In this document: positions 17,448-25,577 of the stretch, in pieces
How the letters are laid out: each line of letters begins with the position of its first letter
How positions within the stretch are numbered: the stretch's first letter is position 1
Source of the DNA: UBA1794 sp050946375
Lineage (GTDB): Bacteria > Bacteroidota > Bacteroidia > Bacteroidales > Bacteroidaceae
DNA: 64,000 nt
Direction: 5' to 3'
NCBI GenBank assembly: GCA_050946375.1
Contig: JBMNUT010000008.1
Coordinates: forward strand, 1 to 64,000
Position numbers and translations under genes: made by a program
The notes under the pieces: model-generated
The model's database searches: none
Seen by the model: only the letters and a program-made list of their open reading frames with translations
Told to the model about the DNA's origin: nothing

Positions 17448-17476
17448 TGTCCGTTGAAGGATATGGGCTATCTTTG
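17446..17476 (+). promoter_or_regulatory. Complete Bacteroidetes promoter for ftsY - rimO - HU - HU/LysM
   Basis: TTTG at 17446-17449, 19 bases, then TATCTTTG at 17469-17476: both elements and the spacing match TTTG-N19-TAnnTTTG. It lies 28 bases before the ftsY ATG at 17505. Confidence 0.8.
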
Positions 17477-17504
17477 TACCCTTATCAACGAAACATATTG
17501 CTCT

Positions 17505-18482
17505 ATGGGTATTTTTAGCTTCTTCTCGAAAGAAAAAAAGGAAACGCTCGACAAAGGCTTACAAAAGACTAAGGAAAGTGTCTTTACCAAGATTGCACGC
17601 GCCATCGCGGGTAAATCTAAAGTAGATGATGAGGTATTGGACAATCTGGAAGAGGTCCTGATAACTTCCGACGTCGGTGTCGATACGACATTGAAAATCA
17701 TTCAGCGTATCGAGGAACGTGTACAACGGGACAAATACGTTGATACCACAGAACTGCAGCGCATCCTTCGGGAAGAAATAGCCGCACTTTTATCCGAAAA
17801 CAAGCTGAACGAAAATGAATCGGACTTCGACAGTCCGCTCCCATGCAAGCCTTATGTAATTTTGGTCGTCGGAGTCAACGGAGTGGGGAAGACCACTACC
17901 ATCGGGAAGCTGGCTTATCAATATAAGAAAGCGGGCAAAAAGGTAATGCTTGGAGCTGCCGACACATTCCGGGCTGCCGCCGTAGAGCAATTGGAGATAT
18001 GGGGCGAGCGAGTGGGGGTGCCTGTCGTCAAGCAGAAGATGGGCGCAGACCCGGCTTCCGTGGCGTACGATACGGTAAGTTCTGCCGTTGCCAACGATAT
18101 CGACGTAGTTATTATCGATACTGCCGGGCGTTTGCACAATAAGATAAACCTGATGAACGAATTGACCAAGATCAAAAACGTAATGAAGAAGGTTGTCGAC
18201 TATGCGCCTAATGAGGTTTTGCTGGTACTTGATGGCTCTACCGGACAAAATTCCTTCGAACAGGCAAAACAGTTTACGAAGGCGACGGACGTATCCGCAC
18301 TTGCTATTACCAAGTTGGACGGTACGGCTAAAGGAGGCGTCGTAATCGGAGTCAGTGATCAGTTCAAGATTCCGGTCAAGTACATCGGTTTGGGTGAAAA
18401 GATGGAAGACTTACAGGTCTTTCGCAAGGATGAATTTGTGGATTCCCTCTTCGGGGACAGAGATATTACCTCCGGCAAATGA
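17505..18482 (+). CDS. ftsY: Signal recognition particle receptor FtsY
   Basis: 325 residues from the ATG at 17505 (MGIFSFFSKEKK), downstream of the promoter; an in-frame ATG at 17454 lies upstream of the -7 box. It has the SRP GTPase NG domain: N-domain helices to ~120, P-loop GVNGVGKTTT, DTFRAAAVEQL, DTAGRL and TKLDGTAKGG. The long acidic A domain of E. coli FtsY is missing and the short basic/amphipathic N-terminus probably holds the membrane. It works with Ffh to bring ribosomes making membrane proteins to SecYEG. The stop overlaps rimO by four bases (ATGA). Confidence 0.97.
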   Translation: MGIFSFFSKEKKETLDKGLQKTKESVFTKIARAIAGKSKVDDEVLDNLEEVLITSDVGVDTTLKIIQRIEERVQRDKYVDTTELQRILREEIAALLSENKLNENESDFDSPLPCKPYVILVVGVNGVGKTTTIGKLAYQYKKAGKKVMLGAADTFRAAAVEQLEIWGERVGVPVVKQKMGADPASVAYDTVSSAVANDIDVVIIDTAGRLHNKINLMNELTKIKNVMKKVVDYAPNEVLLVLDGSTGQNSFEQAKQFTKATDVSALAITKLDGTAKGGVVIGVSDQFKIPVKYIGLGEKMEDLQVFRKDEFVDSLFGDRDITSGK

Positions 18483-19786
18483 AAAAGAATCAGATCGATA
18501 TCATTACGATGGGTTGCTCCAAGAATCTGGTAGACTCGGAGAAACTGCTTTATCAGCTGCGGGAAGCTGGCTATACGGTATGTCATGACCCGGAAACCGC
18601 CGAGGGAGAAATCGCAATCGTCAATACTTGCGGCTTTATCGGTGATGCAAAGGAGGAATCCATCAATATGATTCTGCAATGCGCCCAGCGGAAAGAAGAA
18701 GGAGACTTGAGCAAACTCTTCGTAATAGGCTGTCTTTCGGAAAGATATATGGAGGAACTTCAGTTAAATATTCCCCAAGTTGACAAATACTATGGCAAAT
18801 TCAATTGGACGGCACTGCTCAAAGATTTAAAGGACAAGGATGTAGTTTTGCCTTCTTACCGCCGCGTTCTGACGACTCCCGCCCACTATGCCTATTTGAA
18901 GATATCGGAAGGATGCGATCGGAACTGCGCCTATTGCGCAATTCCCCTTATGACCGGTCGACATCACTCGCGTCCCATGGAGGAAATACTCGACGAAGTG
19001 CGCTATTTAGTAGGGCAGGGCGTGAAAGAGTTTCAGGTAATCGCGCAGGAATTGACCTATTATGGAATAGATTTATACGGCACGCGCCGCATTGCCGAAC
19101 TGGTGGAGCAGATGGCTGACATAGCGGGAGTGGAATGGATACGCCTGCATTATGCCTATCCCACCCAGTTCCCGATGGAACTGTTGCGGGTGATGAAAGA
19201 AAAAGAGAACGTCTGCCGCTATCTTGATATAGCCCTTCAGCACATCAGTACACCCGTTTTGCAACGCATGCAGCGGCACATTACCGAAGAAGAGACCGTC
19301 GATTTAATTCGGACTTTCCGCAAAGAAGTTCCGGGCATTCACCTTCGTACGACGTTGATGGTAGGTTTTCCCGGTGAGACGGAGGAAGATTTTCAACGGC
19401 TTATGGACTTTGTCCGTTCTGCCCGCTTCGAACGCATGGGCGCCTTTGCCTATTCGGAAGAAGAAGGAACTTATGCGGCAAAACACTATACGGATGACGT
19501 CCCCGACGAGGTTAAACAGGAACGTTTGGACAAGCTGATGGAACTGCAGGCCGGTATCTCTGCCGAAATAAATGCGGAGAAAGAAGGAAAAGTCTTTCGG
19601 GTTATCATCGACCGCGAAGAGGGAGAATACTACATCGCCCGCACAGAGTTTGATTCGCCCGAGGTCGACCCGGAAGTCCTCATCCACAAATCGGAAGATA
19701 TCCCGCTGGAAATCGGAAACTTTTACCAGGTACGTATCACATCGTCCGATGAATACGACTTATATGCCACGCTACTGACAACATGA
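18479..19786 (+). CDS. rimO: Ribosomal protein S12 methylthiotransferase RimO
   Basis: 435 residues, standard length. The N-terminal MTTase domain binds one iron-sulfur cluster (CSKNLVDSE, TCGFIGDAKEES, GCLSERY). The radical-SAM domain carries CDRNCAYCAIP (CxxxCxxC), followed by GRHHSRP, and the C-terminal TRAM domain starts near residue 365. It adds a methylthio group to an aspartate of ribosomal protein S12; the SKNLVDSE and GRHHSRP signatures separate it from MiaB. It is translationally coupled to ftsY before and to the HU gene after, each by a four-base overlap. Confidence 0.97.
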   Translation: MKKNQIDIITMGCSKNLVDSEKLLYQLREAGYTVCHDPETAEGEIAIVNTCGFIGDAKEESINMILQCAQRKEEGDLSKLFVIGCLSERYMEELQLNIPQVDKYYGKFNWTALLKDLKDKDVVLPSYRRVLTTPAHYAYLKISEGCDRNCAYCAIPLMTGRHHSRPMEEILDEVRYLVGQGVKEFQVIAQELTYYGIDLYGTRRIAELVEQMADIAGVEWIRLHYAYPTQFPMELLRVMKEKENVCRYLDIALQHISTPVLQRMQRHITEEETVDLIRTFRKEVPGIHLRTTLMVGFPGETEEDFQRLMDFVRSARFERMGAFAYSEEEGTYAAKHYTDDVPDEVKQERLDKLMELQAGISAEINAEKEGKVFRVIIDREEGEYYIARTEFDSPEVDPEVLIHKSEDIPLEIGNFYQVRITSSDEYDLYATLLTT

Positions 19787-20073
19787 AAAACAAAGAGTAC
19801 ATCGCCAAACTGGCCGAAGAAGCCGGGATTCCGGTGGAAGAAGCGCAGAAAAACCTTGTGGCCCTCATAGAGGTCATCAGCGATATTCTGCAGGAAAGCA
19901 ATACTGTAGCTATTGCAGGGTTCGGAACTTTTGAAGTAAAGAAGAAAAACGAACGTATTTCTGTCAATCCGGTAACCAAGAAAAGACTATTGATTCCGCC
20001 CAAACTGGTGGTGAACTTTAAGCCCGCCTCTTCCGTGAAAGAAAAACTGAAGGAAGGAAATAGCCATGAATGA
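19783..20073 (+). CDS. HU-family DNA-binding protein
   Basis: 96 residues, the usual HU/IHF size. It shows the helical dimer core (KLAEEAGIPVEEAQKNLVALIEVISDIL), the GFGTFEVKKK turn, and the DNA-embracing beta-arm with NPVTKKRLLIPP, including the proline that intercalates in DNA. It bends and compacts DNA in the nucleoid. The start overlaps the rimO stop by four bases and its stop overlaps the next gene by eight, so it is made with the HU/LysM membrane protein and could form heterodimers with that protein's HU domain. Confidence 0.93.
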   Translation: MKNKEYIAKLAEEAGIPVEEAQKNLVALIEVISDILQESNTVAIAGFGTFEVKKKNERISVNPVTKKRLLIPPKLVVNFKPASSVKEKLKEGNSHE

Positions 20074-21337
20074 GAAAATCTCCACAGCAGAACTGGCCGA
20101 TTTATTGGCAAAACATGCCTCTATTTCTCCCAAATCAGCCGCCGATTTCATTCGGGCAGCTTTCCCTTTGATTGGAAAAATACTGCAAGAAAAGAAATAT
20201 CTGAAGATAAACGGGCTGGGAACCTTTAAGCTGATTACGGTAAGCAGCCGGGAAAGTGTGGATATAAATACCGGAAAACGGATTTTGATTGACAGTTACA
20301 ACAAAATCACGTTTACTCCCGACACGATCCTGAAAGAAAAAGTAAACAAACCGTTTCAGCATTTCGAAACAGTCGAGCTGCGTGACGACGTAGACTTCAG
20401 TGCTATCGATGAGGAGATGGAAGACACTTTGTCGGAAGATACGGCCGCTCCGGCTGAGGAAGAAACCGTACTTCCCGATTATCCCCGGGCTGCATCGGAA
20501 GAGGCGAAGGACTTTTCAGAAAAGGAGGAAGGCTTTTCCGAAAAAGCGCCTGAGGAAATGCAGGAAACCCTTGCCGCAAATGAAGAGGCAGTACCGACGC
20601 CTGTTGACAGTCAGTCAGATGCAGCAGAAGAAGCTCCTGCGGAAAATACGGAGCCAGCTATGTCCTCTGAGCCGCAGCAAGCTCAGGAAACGATTGCTTC
20701 CCAATCGGAAAAAACTCCTGAACCACAGTCTGCACAACAGACACATTCCCAACCTTCAGCAGACGCAGAGCGGCAAAAAAGGGAAACTGCTGCGGCAATG
20801 AGCGCTTTGGCCATGAAGACCAAAGAGGAATATGAAAAGGAAGATCCGACAAAACGCTTCTCGTTGGTAATCAGCGTGAAGCACTGTTTTGTCCTTTCCC
20901 TGCTGATTATTGCTTTCTTAATTTACATTTGTGTGTGGAAGCCCGCTTGGCTATTCGAATGCGACTGGCCGATGGCAGAACCGGTGATCGTAGAAACCAG
21001 TCAAGTGGAGCCTGTCCCGACCACTCCTCCGGCTGCAAAACCCAAAACTGCGCAACCTGAGCAAACTGCCCCGCCGGTCGAGCAGCCTAAAGTCGTAAAA
21101 GAAGAAAAAGTATGGATTACCACACGCCATGCCAACCCACGGGATTATAAAATCGTTGGGGTGCTGGACAGCGTAACCATCGCACCCGGAAATTCCTTGA
21201 CGAAGTTCTCTAAAAAATATTACGGCAGTATGGACCTTTGGCCGCTCATAGCCGAATACAACGAAAAATTGCTGCAAAATCCCGACAATTTACCCATCGG
21301 GGCAACAATTCTTATCCCCCGATTAGCCAAAAGGTAA
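20066..21337 (+). CDS. HU-like domain fused to a membrane helix and a LysM domain
   Basis: 423 residues in four parts. Residues 1-95 are an HU/IHF-like DNA-binding fold (ADLLAKHASISPKSAADFIRAAF, GLGTFKL, arm VDINTGKRI). Residues ~100-245 form an acidic, low-complexity linker rich in Glu, Ala, Pro and Gln. Residues ~272-291 are one membrane helix (FVLSLLIIAFLIYICVW) preceded by lysines and arginines, so the N-terminus should be inside. Residues ~300-345 are a proline-rich stalk, and residues ~370-420 a LysM domain (SVTIAPGNSLTKFSKKYYGS, then LPIGATILIPR) that would bind peptidoglycan in the periplasm. The protein could therefore link DNA to the wall. Two array-like CTT/AAG units lie in the linker (20511-20546). 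Confidence 0.88.
   Translation: MNEKISTAELADLLAKHASISPKSAADFIRAAFPLIGKILQEKKYLKINGLGTFKLITVSSRESVDINTGKRILIDSYNKITFTPDTILKEKVNKPFQHFETVELRDDVDFSAIDEEMEDTLSEDTAAPAEEETVLPDYPRAASEEAKDFSEKEEGFSEKAPEEMQETLAANEEAVPTPVDSQSDAAEEAPAENTEPAMSSEPQQAQETIASQSEKTPEPQSAQQTHSQPSADAERQKRETAAAMSALAMKTKEEYEKEDPTKRFSLVISVKHCFVLSLLIIAFLIYICVWKPAWLFECDWPMAEPVIVETSQVEPVPTTPPAAKPKTAQPEQTAPPVEQPKVVKEEKVWITTRHANPRDYKIVGVLDSVTIAPGNSLTKFSKKYYGSMDLWPLIAEYNEKLLQNPDNLPIGATILIPRLAKR
20511..20546. repeat. Possible two-unit copy C of the 22-bp palindrome inside a coding region
   Basis: ACTTTTCAGAAAAG (20511-20524) and CTTTTCCGAAAAAG (20533-20546) are 22 bp apart. They encode DFSEK and GFSEK in the acidic linker of the HU/LysM protein. 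This could be coincidence, as the spacer GAGGAAGG lacks TGC/GCA. Confidence 0.35.
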
Positions 21338-21413
21338 GGTTAAAAATGCCGAATCTAAAGGGCTAATATCTATTTTTAATAGAAATTATGCCCACTTGCT
21401 GCGTCATAAGCCG

Positions 21414-21421
21414 TAATTTTG
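21414..21421 (+). promoter_or_regulatory. Promoter -7 box for the moxR - bat operon
   Basis: TAATTTTG matches TAnnTTTG and lies 28 bases before the moxR ATG. No well-placed TTTG was seen upstream. Confidence 0.55.
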
Positions 21422-21449
21422 TCGCAGGAAAACACCTTTAAATACCATC

Positions 21450-22445
21450 ATGGCAGAACCTATAGATATTCGCGCTTTAAACGAACGCATAGAACAGCAA
21501 AGCACATTCGTAACCCATTTGGTGACAGGCATGGATCAAGTCATCGTAGGGCAAAAGCATTTGGTTGAATCATTACTTATCGGTCTTCTTTCCGACGGGC
21601 ATGTCTTGCTCGAAGGCGTACCGGGATTGGCGAAAACCTTGGCGATCAAAACACTGGCATCCTTGATCAACGCATCGTTCAGCCGCATACAGTTTACCCC
21701 CGACCTGCTGCCCGCCGACGTAATGGGTACAATGATTTACAGCCAACGGGAAGAGAAATTCATAGCCAAGAAGGGGCCGGTCTTTGCAAACTTCGTGCTG
21801 GCCGATGAAATCAACCGCGCTCCGGCCAAAGTGCAGAGTGCATTGCTGGAAGCCATGCAGGAGCGGCAAGTCACCATAGCAAAGGAAACCTTCAAGTTGC
21901 CCGATCCTTTCCTCGTATTGGCTACTCAGAACCCGATAGAGCAGGAAGGCACATACCAGCTTCCGGAAGCCCAAGTGGACCGTTTCATGCTGAAAGTGCT
22001 CATCAGCTATCCGTCGGCCGAGGAAGAACGGCGCATTATCCGCCAAAACATCGACGGAGAGCGCAAACAGCTGCGCCCGATTCTGACAACGGAGGAAATC
22101 CATTCTGCCAGAGAGGTAGTGAAAAGCGTATATCTGGACGAGAAAATCGAAAAATACATTGTCGATATCGTATTTGCGACGCGCTATCCGGAAAAATACA
22201 ACCTGAAAGATTTGAAAGCCCTTATCGAGTTCGGCTGTTCGCCCCGTGCGTCCATCAATTTGGCACTGGCCTCCCGCGCTTATGCCTTCATCCATCGTCG
22301 CGGATATGTGATACCGGAGGACATTCGCGCCGTAGCGCACGATGTGTTGCGGCATCGTATCGGTCTTTCATACGAGGCGGAAGCTACGAACGTTACTTCA
22401 GATGATTTGATTAACGACATCATTAACAAGGTAGAAGTACCTTGA
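21450..22445 (+). CDS. MoxR-type AAA+ ATPase of the Bat operon
   Basis: 331 residues. Walker A is GVPGLAKT (56-63) and Walker B LADEIN (~115), followed by the MoxR signatures LLEAMQERQVTI and ATQNPIEQEGTYQLPEAQVDRF. The C-terminal lid domain starts near residue 240. MoxR ATPases act as chaperones that assemble or activate protein complexes, typically with VWA-domain partners. Here the partners are the DUF58 protein and BatA/BatB downstream, the classic gene order. Confidence 0.95.
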   Translation: MAEPIDIRALNERIEQQSTFVTHLVTGMDQVIVGQKHLVESLLIGLLSDGHVLLEGVPGLAKTLAIKTLASLINASFSRIQFTPDLLPADVMGTMIYSQREEKFIAKKGPVFANFVLADEINRAPAKVQSALLEAMQERQVTIAKETFKLPDPFLVLATQNPIEQEGTYQLPEAQVDRFMLKVLISYPSAEEERRIIRQNIDGERKQLRPILTTEEIHSAREVVKSVYLDEKIEKYIVDIVFATRYPEKYNLKDLKALIEFGCSPRASINLALASRAYAFIHRRGYVIPEDIRAVAHDVLRHRIGLSYEAEATNVTSDDLINDIINKVEVP

Positions 22446-22478
22446 TTGTACGACGAAAAGCGAGATTTCTCTAAACAA

Positions 22479-23348
22479 ATGGAGACGGGGGAATTACTAA
22501 AAAAAGTAAGGCGCATAGAAATAAAGACGCGTGGACTTTCGCAAAACATCTTCGCCGGACAATATCATTCTGCATTCAAAGGCCGGGGAATGGCTTTCTC
22601 TGAAGTAAGAGAGTATATGTTTGGCGATGATATACGCGACATAGATTGGAATGTGACAGCCCGTTTCAACCGCCCGTACGTCAAGGTTTTCGAAGAGGAG
22701 CGCGAGTTGACGCTGATGTTGCTGATCGACGTTTCGGGAAGCCTGGACTTCGGAAGCAGAAATCAGAAGAAAAAAGACATGGTCACGGAGATTGCCGCTA
22801 CGTTGGCTTTCAGCGCAATGAACAACAACGACAAGATTGGCGTGATTTTCTTCTCCGACCGTATCGAAAAGTTCATTCCACCGAAAAAAGGACGCAAGCA
22901 CGTCCTTTTCATCATTCGTGAGTTGCTCGATTTCAAGCCTGAGAGTTACAAGACAAGCATAGCCACGGGGCTTCAATATCTTACACAAGTAATGAAACGG
23001 CGCAGCACCGTTTTCGTATTCTCCGATTTTTTTGATCCCAACCCTTTCCTGGATCCTCTGATGATTGCCGGGAAAAAGCACGATGTTACGGCCATTCAGG
23101 TGTATGACCGCCTTTTCTCGAACTTACCCGATGTCGGTCTGCTCCGTATCCAAGACGCGGAGACCGGCTTGCAGCAGTGGTTAGACACTTCGTCGAAAGC
23201 CGTCAGGGAAGGACAGAAGAAGTGGTGGAAAGAAAACCAGGCCAAATTGAAGAATACCTTTCATCGCTGCAATGTAGACGTGGCATCTATCCGTACGGAC
23301 GAAGACTATGTGCGCTCGTTGATGATGCTGTTTGAACGAAGAATATAG
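22479..23348 (+). CDS. DUF58 / VWA-like protein of the MoxR-Bat system
   Basis: 289 residues from the ATG at 22479 (METGELLKKVRRIEIKTRG). A TTG at 22446, directly after the moxR stop, would add 11 residues but lacks support. It has the DUF58 signature GRGMAFSEVREYMFGDDIRDIDWNVTARF (residues ~45-70) and a degenerate MIDAS motif DVSGS in a VWA-like fold. It probably sits at the cytoplasmic face as a MoxR partner. It is co-transcribed between moxR and the next membrane protein. Confidence 0.92.
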   Translation: METGELLKKVRRIEIKTRGLSQNIFAGQYHSAFKGRGMAFSEVREYMFGDDIRDIDWNVTARFNRPYVKVFEEERELTLMLLIDVSGSLDFGSRNQKKKDMVTEIAATLAFSAMNNNDKIGVIFFSDRIEKFIPPKKGRKHVLFIIRELLDFKPESYKTSIATGLQYLTQVMKRRSTVFVFSDFFDPNPFLDPLMIAGKKHDVTAIQVYDRLFSNLPDVGLLRIQDAETGLQQWLDTSSKAVREGQKKWWKENQAKLKNTFHRCNVDVASIRTDEDYVRSLMMLFERRI

Positions 23349-23352
23349 GAAG

Positions 23353-24567
23353 ATGACTAAGATACTTACAGAACCGGTGCAAAAAACATGCAGAGCTTTT
23401 TCGGAAAAGATGCAAGGCTTTTCCCGATTTTCTCTGCATGTTTTTCCCAAAAAGTATAAGGCATTTGAAACAGGAAGGCTGTCAGGCGGCGGCTTCCTGC
23501 TGATACTGTTTTTATTATTGGGCTCTTTCTGCGGTAAAATCCATGCGCAGGCCGTTACGGTAGAAGCAGCATTGGATTCGTTCCAAATCTACATTGGCCA
23601 ACAGACCAAGCTGCGCATCCAGACGAGTACAGCACGCGGAGAGAAAATCCTATTCCCCATTTTCCAGGATACGCTGGTGGGCGGAGTAGAAATCGTAGGC
23701 AAACCGTCTTTTGACACGCTTTATCTCAACGACGGGAAAGTCCAGCAAATAACGGGTACTTATACCATAACGTCTTTCGACTCGGCTTTATACAGTTTGC
23801 CCCCGTTCCCCGTAAAAGTGAACGGGACAGAATACAAAACCAACCACTTGGTTTTGAAAGTTTACAATGTGCCGGTCGACGTTTCCAAACCCGATGAGTT
23901 CTTTCCCCTGCGTCCTCAGATGAATGCGCCTTTCGTTTGGTCGGATTGGTCCTACCTTGTCTGGCTTTCCTTCGGGATGCTGCTCCTGTTGGCCGTAGGT
24001 TTCTGTATACTGGCTTTCTATAAGGACAATACGCCTATTATCCGTAAAATAAAGCGCAAGCCCGCCGTGCCGCCCCATCAAAAGGCATTGCAGGAAATCG
24101 AGCAAGTCAAGCAGGATAAACTTTGCGAAACCGAAGGAGAAAAGGAGTATTACACGAAACTGACGGGGATTTTGCGCGATTACATTCGGCGTCGTTTCGG
24201 ATTCAACGCCTTGGAGATGACTTCGGGCGAGATAATTGCCCGTTTGCAGCAGGAGAATCTGGAAGACAACGCCGTCTTCAGCGAATTGAAGACGCTCTTT
24301 CAGACAGCCGACCTGGTCAAGTTTGCCAAGTGGTTGCCGGAAATGAACGAAAACGACTATAATCTGATTTGCGCCGTAGAGTTCATCAACGAGACCAAGC
24401 AAGAAAATCCGCCCGCGCCGGAGCCCGAACCCATCGAAGAACGCATCGAACGTAAGCGCTCGCTGCGTATGCGTATTCTGTTGCTTTCGATGATTACCGT
24501 GTGCTTCGCCGGATTTATCTGTCTGTTCGTGTACATTTTGCTTGAACTACAATTATTGTTGATTTAA
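23353..24567 (+). CDS. Bat-operon membrane protein of unknown function (between DUF58 and BatA)
   Basis: 404 residues from the ATG at 23353, five bases after the DUF58 stop; a TTG at 23332 and an ATG at 23410 are alternatives. A hydrophobic signal/anchor at residues ~45-65 (GGGFLLILFLLLGSF) is followed by an Ig-like periplasmic domain (AVTVEAALDSFQIYIGQQTKLRI). A second helix lies around 195-217 (WSYLVWLSFGMLLLLAVGFCILAFY), then a cytosolic helical region (YYTKLTGILRDYIRRRFGFNALEMTSGEII), and a final helix near the C-terminus. The N-terminal ~40 residues before the signal are encoded by palindromic array D, which is unusual. Homologues sit at this place in Bacteroides bat operons. Confidence 0.85.
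   Translation: MTKILTEPVQKTCRAFSEKMQGFSRFSLHVFPKKYKAFETGRLSGGGFLLILFLLLGSFCGKIHAQAVTVEAALDSFQIYIGQQTKLRIQTSTARGEKILFPIFQDTLVGGVEIVGKPSFDTLYLNDGKVQQITGTYTITSFDSALYSLPPFPVKVNGTEYKTNHLVLKVYNVPVDVSKPDEFFPLRPQMNAPFVWSDWSYLVWLSFGMLLLLAVGFCILAFYKDNTPIIRKIKRKPAVPPHQKALQEIEQVKQDKLCETEGEKEYYTKLTGILRDYIRRRFGFNALEMTSGEIIARLQQENLEDNAVFSELKTLFQTADLVKFAKWLPEMNENDYNLICAVEFINETKQENPPAPEPEPIEERIERKRSLRMRILLLSMITVCFAGFICLFVYILLELQLLLI
23396..23454. repeat. 22-bp-period palindromic array, copy D, inside a coding region
   Basis: Units at 23396 (CTTTTTCGGAAAAG), 23418 (CTTTTCCCGATTTT) and 23440 (GTTTTTCCCAAAAA) are exactly 22 bp apart, with spacers ATGCAAGG and CTCTGCAT. A degenerate A-tract half is in phase at 23374. 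The array encodes part of the N-terminus of the Bat-operon membrane protein (AFSEKMQGFSRF). An outer inverted repeat ACATGCAGAG / CTCTGCATGT brackets it. Confidence 0.7.
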
Positions 24568-24571
24568 TCAG

Positions 24572-24577
24572 AGGAGG
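24572..24577 (+). promoter_or_regulatory. Strong Shine-Dalgarno site before batA
   Basis: AGGAGG lies 11 bases before the batA ATG at 24589. Such a full anti-SD match is unusual here, where most genes have weak or no SD; it may set batA expression relative to the gene upstream. Confidence 0.5.
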
Positions 24578-24588
24578 AAATTACTGAA

Positions 24589-25572
24589 ATGCAGTTTGTC
24601 AATAAAGAATATCTGTTTCTCCTGATTCTAATCATTCCATACATTCTGTGGTATGTCATGAAGCATCACTCATTGTATGCATCTTTGCGCATACCAAGCA
24701 GACAGAGTTTCATGCAAATGAAGCCCACTTTGCGCACTTACTTCGTACATATACCGTTTTTGCTGCGCATCGTTGCCTTCGTTCTGCTTATCTTGATTTT
24801 AGCACGGCCGCAATATACCGACAGTTGGCAAGACCGGGAAACGGAAGGCATCGACATCATGCTGGCCATCGACGTATCGACCAGTATGCTGGCCGAAGAC
24901 CTTAATCCGAACCGTGTGGAAGCTGCCAAAAAAGTGGCGGCGGAATTCATTGCCGGACGGCCGAATGACAACATCGGCCTTACGCTGTTCGAAGGAGAGG
25001 CCTTTACCCAATGCCCGCTGACGCTGGATCATCATGTATTGATGAACTTCCTTTCACAAGTGAAATGCGGAATGCTGGAAAACGGAACGGCGGTCGGCAT
25101 GGGAATCGTTAACGCCGTAAGCAAACTGAAGGACAGCAAAGCCAAAAGCAAAGTCGTGATTTTGCTGACCGACGGTACGAATAACATGGGCGACATATCA
25201 CCCCTCACAGCAGCCGACATAGCCAAAAGTTTCGGCATACGTGTCTATACGATAGGAGTCGGTACGAACGGAATGGCTCCCTATCCGATGGCGACAGCTG
25301 GCGGGGTGCAATATATGAATGTACCCGTAGAAATCGACGAGAAGACCCTCACCGCCATTGCAGACGTAACGGGGGGAACCTATTACCGCGCTACCAGTAC
25401 GGAAAAGTTGCAGGACGTATATCGCCAAATCGACAAACTGGAACGGACAAAGATGCGGGTCAATTCCTACAGCAAGCGGGAGGAAGCCTTCGCACCCTTT
25501 GCGCTCTTGCTCGTCGTTGTGCTGGCGATTGAACTTCTGCTGCGCCTTACACTTTTAAGAAAGATACCTTGA
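24589..25572 (+). CDS. batA: BatA, VWA-domain membrane protein (aerotolerance operon)
   Basis: 327 residues. An N-terminal helix pair at ~8-25 and ~57-77 is followed by a VWA domain (85-285) with an intact MIDAS motif (DVSTSMLAEDL), the threonine/aspartate loop VVILLTDGTNNMG, and FEGEAFTQCPL; a C-terminal helix ends the protein. The von Willebrand A domain should face the periplasm and bind partner proteins through a divalent metal. The bat genes were linked to oxygen tolerance in B. fragilis; the biochemical role is not settled. The stop overlaps a TTG in the batB frame, but ATG 25578 is preferred for batB. Confidence 0.93.
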   Translation: MQFVNKEYLFLLILIIPYILWYVMKHHSLYASLRIPSRQSFMQMKPTLRTYFVHIPFLLRIVAFVLLILILARPQYTDSWQDRETEGIDIMLAIDVSTSMLAEDLNPNRVEAAKKVAAEFIAGRPNDNIGLTLFEGEAFTQCPLTLDHHVLMNFLSQVKCGMLENGTAVGMGIVNAVSKLKDSKAKSKVVILLTDGTNNMGDISPLTAADIAKSFGIRVYTIGVGTNGMAPYPMATAGGVQYMNVPVEIDEKTLTAIADVTGGTYYRATSTEKLQDVYRQIDKLERTKMRVNSYSKREEAFAPFALLLVVVLAIELLLRLTLLRKIP

Positions 25573-25577
25573 TTGTT

